From positions 620,001 through 684,000 of the forward strand of contig JBCBVY010000001.1 of the NCBI GenBank assembly GCA_039817385.1: a stretch of 64,000 bases of DNA. Direction: 5' to 3'. Source of the DNA: JBCBCP01 sp039817385. Lineage in GTDB: Bacteria; Pseudomonadota; Alphaproteobacteria; Rhodobacterales; Rhodobacteraceae. Below the pieces are notes generated by a model. It did not search any database. It saw only the letters and a program-made list of their open reading frames with translations, and was not told the origin of the DNA. A program made the translations under genes and the position numbers. Shown here one piece after another: positions 57,936-64,000 of the stretch (positions are counted from its first letter, which is position 1; the number at the start of each line of letters is the position of its first letter).

Positions 57936-58910
57936 TCAGAAGATCAGTTGTTCGAGGGCGAGGGCGGCGCCGAGCAAAAGGAGCGTGCAGCCGACCACGA
58001 CCGTTGCAGCCTGTGGGCCGACCTGCGCCATTTCGCGCAGCGATGTGCGCACGCCCAGCGCTGCAATCGCCGTGAGCAGCAGCCAGCCGGAGGCGGCGCG
58101 GGCGGCTTCAAGGATGACCTCCGGGATCGGCGCTAGGTTGTTCGCGAGGACCAGCACGAGGAAGGCCGTGAGGAACCACGGCGGGGCAAGGCCCGCCTTG
58201 CCCTCGCGAAAGATCAGCGCCGCGGCCAGCACCGCGAGGGGCAGCAGCGCCACCCGTTGCAGTTTCACAAAGGTCGCGGTGTCGCCCGTCATCTCGGACA
58301 TCGAATAGCCCGCACCAACCACCTGCGCGACGTCATGGATCGTCGCCCCGATCAGGAAACCGGCCTGCTGCGGGGTGTGCCCCAGCGCGGCAAAGAGGAT
58401 GGGGTAAAGCACCATCGCAAGCGTCGACAGCGCGGTGACGGCGGCCACCACGAACAGCACATCGCGTTCGGACACCCGATGGCGCGGCAGAACCGCGGCC
58501 AGCGCCAGCGCGGCGGAGGCGCCGCAAATTGCCACGGCCCCGCCCGCCAGCGTGCCAAAGGCCGACGCGCGGCCCGTGGCCCGGGCAAACCCCAGCCCCG
58601 CCGCCATCGTCCCCGCCACAAGGCCGATCACCGCAAGGACGGGCGCCCAACCGAGGCTGGCGATATCCTCGAAGCTGAGGCGCAGGCCCAGCAGGGCGAC
58701 GCCAAGGCGCAGAAGGCCCTTTGACGCGAAGTCCAGCCCCGGCGCTGAACGCGGCTCTGCGCTCAGATGGTGGAAAGCCATGCCGATCAGCAGCGCAAAG
58801 AGCATCGCAGGCGCGCCGTAATGGCTGGCCAGCCCCGCGGCGGCGCCCGCGATCAGCGCGGCAAGGGCCACGCCGGGCAAGGCCGCGCGGGCCGCTCGGG
58901 CGAGGCTCAT
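57936..58910 (-). CDS. YeiH family putative sulfate/sulfite exporter (UPF0324)
   Basis: A 324-residue membrane protein with about ten TM helices. Family motifs: LLRLGVALLGLRLSFEDI, AICGASAALALAAVLP, GFLIGATIHDVAQVVGAGYSMS and LKLQRV-like VKLQRVALLPL. YeiH-like proteins are linked to efflux of sulfite or sulfate during sulfonate breakdown. Its start overlaps the hpsN-like gene stop, which supports that role here. Confidence 0.9.
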   Translation of the reverse strand: MSLARAARAALPGVALAALIAGAAAGLASHYGAPAMLFALLIGMAFHHLSAEPRSAPGLDFASKGLLRLGVALLGLRLSFEDIASLGWAPVLAVIGLVAGTMAAGLGFARATGRASAFGTLAGGAVAICGASAALALAAVLPRHRVSERDVLFVVAAVTALSTLAMVLYPILFAALGHTPQQAGFLIGATIHDVAQVVGAGYSMSEMTGDTATFVKLQRVALLPLAVLAAALIFREGKAGLAPPWFLTAFLVLVLANNLAPIPEVILEAARAASGWLLLTAIAALGVRTSLREMAQVGPQAATVVVGCTLLLLGAALALEQLIF

Positions 58911-60214
58911 TCGGTTGTGCCCAGATCGAAGCGTTCGCCCGGAAAGAACTTCGCAAGGCGGATGTCAGCGGTGCGCGCGTGCCCCTCCATCCCTTCCAGT
59001 CGGCTGATCCGCGCGGTGGCTTCCGCCACGGGCCGCGCGCCTTCGCGTGTGGCACGCTGCCAGGTCACCGTCTTCATGTATTTCTGTACCGACAGCCCCC
59101 CAGTATAGCGCGCCGCGCCAGAGGTGGGCAGGACATGGTTTGGCCCCGCCGCTTTGTCGCCAAAGGCCACGGTCGTCTCCTCCCCCAGAAAGAGGGAGCC
59201 GTAGGCGGTCAGCGCGTCAAGCCACCAGTCCAGCTCGGCGCATTGCACGTGCAGGTGTTCGGGCCCGTAGCTGTCGGAGACTTGCGCCATCTCTGCGCGG
59301 TCTTCGCACAGGATCACGTCCGCATAATCGCGCCACGCCGCTTCGGCGTTCTGCGCGTTCAGCTCCGGCAGCTGGGCGATGAGCTGTGGCACTTCGGCCA
59401 TCACAGCCTCGGCCAGCGGGCGGTGGTCAGTGACCAGCCAGACGGGGGAGTTGTAGCCATGCTCCGCCTGCCCCACGAGGTCCCACGCCACAAGGTGCGG
59501 ATCGGCGGTGCGGTCGGCAATCACCATGCTGTCGGTCGGGCCGGCGAACATGTCGATGCCCAGCTCGCCAAAGAGCATCCGCTTGGCCTCTGCCACGAAC
59601 TGGTTGCCGGGGCCGACAAGGATGTCGGATTTCGGCAGGCCAAAAAGGCCCATCGCCATCGCCGCCACGCCCTGCACGCCGCCCATGTTCAGGATCGCGT
59701 GCGCGCCCGCGAGGTCCATCGTGAAGAGGATCGCATCCGGGATCCCCTGCCCCGGCTTGGGCGGGGAGCAGGCGGTGATGTGCTCCACCCCAGCGACCTG
59801 CGCCGTCGTGATCGTCATCAGGGCGGAGGCGACGTGGCTATACCGTCCCCCCGGCACGTAGCAGCCCGTGGCGGTCACCGGGATGTGCTTCTGCCCCGCG
59901 ATAAAGCCGGGGCGCACCTCCATCTGGGCGTCCTGAATGGTGCCCTTCTGCATCTGGGCAAAGCGGCGGATGTTGTCGTGGGCGAAGCGGATGTCGTCCT
60001 TCAGCCGCTCCGGCACGCGGGCGATCGCGGCGTCGATCTGGTCGCGGCTGGCAAGGGCGGGGCCAGACCAGCCGTCCAGCTCGGCCGCGTAGTTCAGCGC
60101 AGCGGCGTCGCCGCCGGTGCGCAAGGTGGCAAGCATGTCGCGCACCGTGGCGCGGACATCGGTTTGTGCATCTTCCGCCGTCTTGGCGGCCTTCTTCAGG
60201 TAGGTGACGGCCAT
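58907..60214 (-). CDS. hpsN: Histidinol-dehydrogenase-family enzyme, sulfopropanediol 3-dehydrogenase (HpsN)-like
   Basis: A 435-residue HisD-fold NAD enzyme. Motifs: HIPVTATGCYVPGGRYSHVASALMTI, VGPGNQFVAEAKRMLFG, MFAGPTDSMVIAD, and the zinc/catalytic region QAEHGYNSPVWLVT and SYGPEHLHVQ. No other his genes lie nearby, and the start MAVTYLKKA differs from HisD, as in HpsN, which oxidises (R)-2,3-dihydroxypropane-1-sulfonate to sulfolactate. GGAGGA precedes ATG 60214. Co-transcribed with a YeiH exporter. Substrate call is inference from these neighbours. Confidence 0.82.
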   Translation of the reverse strand: MAVTYLKKAAKTAEDAQTDVRATVRDMLATLRTGGDAAALNYAAELDGWSGPALASRDQIDAAIARVPERLKDDIRFAHDNIRRFAQMQKGTIQDAQMEVRPGFIAGQKHIPVTATGCYVPGGRYSHVASALMTITTAQVAGVEHITACSPPKPGQGIPDAILFTMDLAGAHAILNMGGVQGVAAMAMGLFGLPKSDILVGPGNQFVAEAKRMLFGELGIDMFAGPTDSMVIADRTADPHLVAWDLVGQAEHGYNSPVWLVTDHRPLAEAVMAEVPQLIAQLPELNAQNAEAAWRDYADVILCEDRAEMAQVSDSYGPEHLHVQCAELDWWLDALTAYGSLFLGEETTVAFGDKAAGPNHVLPTSGAARYTGGLSVQKYMKTVTWQRATREGARPVAEATARISRLEGMEGHARTADIRLAKFFPGERFDLGTTE

Positions 60215-60330
60215 TGGCGCATCCTCCGGTCTGGTAACATGGAACAAGGGCAAGACCGGGCTCTACGCCCGGGCGCGCGCGCCTCGTCGCCGTGTCAGCC
60301 AGGCGGGAGAATGCGGATGCGCCATTGGCC

Positions 60331-61899
60331 TTATTCCTTCTGATCCGCGCGGCGGAACGCGCCTTGCACGATGCGGTCGATGACCATCGCGACAAAGAGG
60401 ATGGCAAAGCCGCCCAGAAGGCCGGGGCCCTTGGCCGCGAATTGCAGGGCCTCAAGGATCACCTGCCCCAGACCGCCCCCGCCAATGAGCGAGATAATGA
60501 CAACCATCGACAGGCACATCAGGATCGTCTGGTTCACGCCCGTCATGATCGACGGCAGCGCGAGCGGAAGCTCCACATCCTTTAGCAGCTGCCAGCGGGT
60601 CGCGCCAAAGGCCGTCGCCGCCTCCTTGATGCTGTCAGGCACGCCGCGCATGCCCAGCGCCGTCAGGCGAATCACGGGGGGCATCCCGAAGATGATCGTG
60701 GCGAGGATCCCCGGCGGGTTGCCGGTGCCGAAGAACGCAATGATCGGGATCAGGTAGACGAAGGCGGGCAATGTCTGCATCAGGTCGAGCACCGGCTCGG
60801 CAAAGCCGTAGGCGCGTTTGGACTTGCCAAACCAGATGCCCAGCGGGATGCCCATGATCACGCACAGCACCACAGCGGCGCCCACCAGCGCGACCGTTTC
60901 CATCGCGATTTCCCAATATCCGAGGAAGGCAATGTAGGCGAGCGCGGCAGCGGTAAAGATCGCCACGCGCGGGCCCGCAGAGCGCCAGCCGACCACGACA
61001 ATCACCGTCATGACCACCGGCCACGGCGTGCCGATCAACGCAAGGCTGATCCCGTCCAGCACCTGCCGCACCAAGAGCACGATGCCGTCAAAGGCCCCTG
61101 CCCCGTTGCGCGCCGCATCGTCAATCACGCCCTCCAGCCAGCGGGCGCTGACCGAATAGTGGTCCGGGTCGGCGGGGAATTCGGCCATCCACTCCGGCAC
61201 CCCTTCGATGGTAAAGCGGTAGACCGTCAGCGGGATAACAACCGCGCCAAGGCCAAGGCCGAGGGCGAGGTTGCGCATCGAAAAGCCCGACGGCGTCGCC
61301 TCCGGATCAACGCGCCAGCGGGCGTACTGCTTTTCATAGGCGATGTTGGAATAGACCGCCTGCACCAGCCGCAGCACCAGCAACAGGCCAAGCCCCATCG
61401 CGAGGATCATTGTGGCATCCCCCGCCGCGGCCTCTGCGGCCTCGCGGGAGCGTTCGGCGGCGCGCATGAGGTTGTTGCCAAGCGTTTCAAACCGGCTGCC
61501 GTCCTGGCCTGCCGCCGCTGCCTCTGCCGCGCGGTCGAGGAACTCTTGCGCACGGGCTTGCTGCCGTTCGGCATTGGCCAGATCGTCCGCGCCCAGCTGG
61601 CCCCAGCTGCCCCGCCCAATTTGCACAATGGCAATGATCTCGAGGATGATGAAGGCCCAAAACATGCCCCACACGCCGCGGGCCGAGGCCCAGAAGGGAC
61701 CGGCCAGAAAGGCGCCAAGGTTGAACGTGCGCGGCACGCCCGAGGTCGTGTCGTGGATCGTGTGAAAGGCGTTTGCGTAATAATCCGCGCGCGGCCCGGC
61801 AAAGTCACCGATGGAGCCGTCGAGCGCGGCGCGGTCCACTTCGATGTCGCGGACGGCGCCCTGATGGCCCGTCAGCTCGGATGGGTCTACGGTTGTCAT
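60331..61899 (-). CDS. Glycine-betaine/proline-type ABC permease with N-terminal DUF2628-like part (ProW)
   Basis: A 522-residue protein. The C-terminal 260 residues are a BPD_transp_1 permease (MGIPLGIWFGKSKRAY, PVLDLMQTLPAFVYLIPIIAFFG, EAATAFGATRWQLLKDVELPLALPSIMTG). The first 100 residues carry FNLGAFLAGPFWASARGVWGMFWAFII, typical of DUF2628, followed by a helical, probably periplasmic stretch (ANAERQQARAQEFLDRAAEA) and another TM. Such N-terminal extension is far longer than in E. coli ProW. One base separates it from the ATPase gene. Confidence 0.87.
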   Translation of the reverse strand: MTTVDPSELTGHQGAVRDIEVDRAALDGSIGDFAGPRADYYANAFHTIHDTTSGVPRTFNLGAFLAGPFWASARGVWGMFWAFIILEIIAIVQIGRGSWGQLGADDLANAERQQARAQEFLDRAAEAAAAGQDGSRFETLGNNLMRAAERSREAAEAAAGDATMILAMGLGLLLVLRLVQAVYSNIAYEKQYARWRVDPEATPSGFSMRNLALGLGLGAVVIPLTVYRFTIEGVPEWMAEFPADPDHYSVSARWLEGVIDDAARNGAGAFDGIVLLVRQVLDGISLALIGTPWPVVMTVIVVVGWRSAGPRVAIFTAAALAYIAFLGYWEIAMETVALVGAAVVLCVIMGIPLGIWFGKSKRAYGFAEPVLDLMQTLPAFVYLIPIIAFFGTGNPPGILATIIFGMPPVIRLTALGMRGVPDSIKEAATAFGATRWQLLKDVELPLALPSIMTGVNQTILMCLSMVVIISLIGGGGLGQVILEALQFAAKGPGLLGGFAILFVAMVIDRIVQGAFRRADQKE

Positions 61900-61900
61900 A

Positions 61901-62929
61901 TCAGCGCCCTCCCTGGATGCCGCGCAAAAGCACGGTTTTGGAGATCACGCCCACCGGCACGCCCCCTTCTTCGACGACGAGCGGGCCGTCGGTGTCCACC
62001 GCGATGTCGATCAGCGCATCAAGGTCGCTGTCCCCCGGAACATGCGGCGCGCCTTCGGGCACGCCCGCGCCGTTCAGCGGCTCCATAATGGTGTGCGCCT
62101 TGACCAGCTTCAGGCGGCTGATGCCCTGCACAAACTCGCGCACGTAGTCGTCAGCAGGCGCGGTCACGATCTCTTCGGGGGTGCCGATCTGGACGATCAC
62201 ACCATCCTTCATGATGGCGATGCGGGTGCCGATGCGGATGGCCTCATCCAGATCGTGGGTGATGAAAAGCGTGGATTTGTTCAGCTCCTTGACCAGCGAT
62301 TTGAACTGGTCCTGCAACTGCAGCCGGATCAGCGGGTCAAGCGCGGAAAACGGCTCGTCCATCAGCAGAATTTCCGGGTCCGAGGCGAGCGCGCGGGCAA
62401 TGCCAACCCGCTGCTGCATCCCGCCCGAAAGCTGCTTGGGCAAGCGGTCCTCGTAGCCGTCAAGGTCCACAAGGCTCAGGCAGTGGTCGGAAATGGCCCA
62501 GCGTTTGGACTTGGGCACTTTGCGGATTTCCAGCGGATAGCCGACATTCTCGCGCACGGAGCGGTGCGGCATCAGCGCCATGTGCTGGAACACCATGCCG
62601 ATATGCCGCGCGCGCATCTCGCGCAGGGCGGTCTTGCCCATTGCCGACACATCCTCGCCCAGCACACGGATCGTCCCCGCGGAGGGCTCGATGAGGCGGT
62701 TCACGTGGCGCACAAGGGTCGATTTGCCGGAACCGGACAGGCCCATGATGCAGAAAATCTCGCCCCGTGCGACCTCGAAGGAGGCGTCGCGCACCCCGAT
62801 CACGGTGCTGAAGCGTTCAAGCGCTTCGGGCTTGCCGATGCCTTCGGTCTTGGCGGCCTGGATCGTCTCTTGGGCGCGGTCGCCAAAGACTTTCCAGACG
62901 CCGTTCAGCTCAACGACGTTCTCTGTCAT
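61901..62929 (-). CDS. Glycine-betaine/proline-type ABC transporter ATP-binding protein (ProV)
   Basis: A 342-residue ATPase. Walker A GLSGSGKSTLVRHVN, signature LSGGMQQRVGIARAL, Walker B ILLMDEPFSALDPLIR, switch FITHDLDEA. The C-terminal 100 residues resemble a shortened CBS-type regulatory part (DLDALIDIAVDTDGPLVVEEGGVPVGVIS). AGGAGT precedes ATG 62929. Middle gene of proX-proV-proW order. Confidence 0.92.
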   Translation of the reverse strand: MTENVVELNGVWKVFGDRAQETIQAAKTEGIGKPEALERFSTVIGVRDASFEVARGEIFCIMGLSGSGKSTLVRHVNRLIEPSAGTIRVLGEDVSAMGKTALREMRARHIGMVFQHMALMPHRSVRENVGYPLEIRKVPKSKRWAISDHCLSLVDLDGYEDRLPKQLSGGMQQRVGIARALASDPEILLMDEPFSALDPLIRLQLQDQFKSLVKELNKSTLFITHDLDEAIRIGTRIAIMKDGVIVQIGTPEEIVTAPADDYVREFVQGISRLKLVKAHTIMEPLNGAGVPEGAPHVPGDSDLDALIDIAVDTDGPLVVEEGGVPVGVISKTVLLRGIQGGR

Positions 62930-62987
62930 GGGGCACTCCTTGTCGGGGTCGGGCGCTGGCATCATTGACCGGCCAGCGTCCCGGAAT

Positions 62988-63015
62988 GCGGCGCGCGGGA
63001 TGTCCCGCGCGCCGC
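62988..63015 (-). other. Strong hairpin between proX-like and proV-like genes
   Basis: Perfect 13-bp arms GCGGCGCGCGGGA / TCCCGCGCGCCGC around a 2-nt loop, 19 bases after the proX stop. Typical of stem-loops that protect the binding-protein mRNA and lower expression of downstream transporter genes. Confidence 0.75.
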
Positions 63016-63034
63016 TGCTGTCAAAGGGCTGCGA

Positions 63035-63988
63035 TTATTCGCCCGTCAGCCATTTCAGGACCACGTCCTCGTTCTCGGCCACCCACTTGGCCGCATACTC
63101 TTCGACCGGTACATCGTTGACCGACAGCTCGAAGCCCGCCTCGGACAGAACCGCTGGGGGCATCGCGTAGTTGTCGAGCATCGCGGCAACCTCGGGGAAG
63201 TTTTCGCGGACGTTCGCGGCGTAGTGCATGTGCAGCTTCGCGCCGTTCCATGCGGTCGAGGCCTCGGACTTGGCCAGCCAGTCCGGATCGTCCGTGGGCT
63301 GGATGATGGTCCAGGTCGCCGGATCGTGCGCGGGCTCTTCGAGGTAGACGAGGTCATAAGCCACGAAGATGAAGTGCGGCTCATAGCAGAAGCCGATCCA
63401 CGGATCGTCTGCATTTGCGGCCGCGCCCAGCTCACCCCAGGCGACGGTGCCGTCATACTGCGCCAGGTCAAAGATCTGGTCGTAGCCGTAAGACTTCGCG
63501 CGGATCTGCTCGATCACGGTGGAGGCCCAGCCGGGCGCGCCGATCCAGACCTCGGGCTTGCCGTTGCCGTCCTTGTCAAAGATCGCCATCTTGTCGGGAT
63601 CGGTCAGGTCGTTGATCGACGTGATGCCATACGTGTCGGCGGTGTGCTTTGTCACGCACATGCCCTGCACGGCCTGCACCGGGTTCTGGTTGGCCACGAC
63701 GGTCTTGTTTTCCTGCACGTAGGTCTGGTGCAGGTTCGCCTGGTTGGGCAACCACACTTCGGGGTGCAGGTGCATGGAGCCGCTGTCCATCGCCTCAAAG
63801 ATGATCGGGTTGGTGCCGTTCTGAAGCTCGACCTCGAGGCCGAAGTTTTCTTCGATCACGATTTTGAGGATGTTCGAGGTTGCGTTCGCAGCGGGCCAGT
63901 TCGGCACGCCGAGGACGAGGTCCGCCGCCGAGGCGGTGCCCGCGGCCGCGATCAGAGCGGCGGAGGCTGTCAGTGTAAGCGTTTTCAT
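63035..63988 (-). CDS. Glycine-betaine/proline-type ABC substrate-binding protein (ProX)
   Basis: A 317-residue OpuAC-family binding protein with signal peptide MKTLTLTASAALIAAAGTASA. Mature text LVLGVPNWPAANATSNILKIVIEENFG and SGSMHLHPEVWLPNQANL, WIGAPGWASTVIEQI, and WIGFCYEPHFIFVAYDLVYLEEP show the aromatic-rich pocket for quaternary amines or similar zwitterions. With HpsN and YeiH downstream, a sulfonate ligand is possible. The start is 12 bp from the window end; the promoter is outside. Confidence 0.92.
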   Translation of the reverse strand: MKTLTLTASAALIAAAGTASAADLVLGVPNWPAANATSNILKIVIEENFGLEVELQNGTNPIIFEAMDSGSMHLHPEVWLPNQANLHQTYVQENKTVVANQNPVQAVQGMCVTKHTADTYGITSINDLTDPDKMAIFDKDGNGKPEVWIGAPGWASTVIEQIRAKSYGYDQIFDLAQYDGTVAWGELGAAANADDPWIGFCYEPHFIFVAYDLVYLEEPAHDPATWTIIQPTDDPDWLAKSEASTAWNGAKLHMHYAANVRENFPEVAAMLDNYAMPPAVLSEAGFELSVNDVPVEEYAAKWVAENEDVVLKWLTGE

Positions 63989-64000
63989 GTTGTCGCTTTC

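Noticed and set aside
58907..60214. Histidinol dehydrogenase hisD
   Set aside because: No histidine genes nearby and coupling to a YeiH exporter favours an HpsN-type enzyme, though the fold is the same.

Overview
The window is about 64 kb of GC-rich chromosome from an alphaproteobacterium, most likely Rhodobacteraceae (Roseobacter group). The basis is gene content: GapR/DUF2312, a FliM/FliN-type protein with an acidic tail, the aat-DUF2155-mlaD-NDUFA12 run, an ScfR-type regulator, HpsN with YeiH, and an NADH-dehydrogenase-like/SelD fusion. No database search was run, so family names rest on motifs, length and gene order.

Layout. 1-600: tail of an IS3-type transposase, a gene-poor stretch and tRNA-Thr(TGT). 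0.7-5.3 kb: a conserved hypothetical, a proline-iminopeptidase-like hydrolase, a SatD protein with a small membrane partner, a GntP-type permease and gapR. 5.5-11.6 kb: a cobalamin riboswitch followed by btuB, btuF, btuC, btuD, cbiZ and a second BtuF-like protein without a signal peptide, together a corrinoid import and remodelling locus. 11.6-13.4 kb: a decaying persulfide/sulfur operon (MBL gene with an in-frame TAG, a YeeE/YedE remnant, an intact TIGR01244 gene). 13.4-19.5 kb: a FliM-like protein, a three-gene symporter-kinase/receiver operon and an ScfR-type regulator. 19.7-25.1 kb: a complete branched-chain-amino-acid-type ABC importer ending in a clear terminator. 25.4-28 kb: an RTX protein and an acyl-CoA synthetase. 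28-34.2 kb: accB-accC-aat, DUF2155-mlaD-NDUFA12, ridA, clpX and clpP. 34.4-38.7 kb: a photolyase-like FAD protein and the zinc locus znuA / zur-znuC-znuB with a Zur-box-like palindrome. 38.7-43.4 kb: tryptophan catabolism (kynA, kynU), a thioesterase, an iron-type alcohol dehydrogenase and a dienoyl-CoA-isomerase-like crotonase. 43.4-53.7 kb: an FGE-like protein, CcdA with a thioredoxin, a dehydrogenase broken by TGA, an IlvD/Edd dehydratase, an EamA exporter, a selenium pair (SelD fusion and MnmH) and a PfkB kinase. 54-57.5 kb: an ABM-fold monooxygenase and an ExbB-ExbD-ExbD-TonB operon. 57.6-64 kb: a second RidA, a YeiH exporter, an HpsN-like dehydrogenase and a ProXVW-type importer, which read as a possible sulfonate (DHPS) module.

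Most genes sit in tight operons with 4-bp overlaps. Points that stand out are the SatD module, whose motifs resemble a class III nucleotidyl-cyclase palm; three disrupted genes (nonsense codons at 12043 and 46424, and the YeeE relic); four TTTNCAAA octamers in front of the ABC operon; and the HpsN-YeiH-ProXVW grouping. No CRISPR array, prophage or rRNA was seen.
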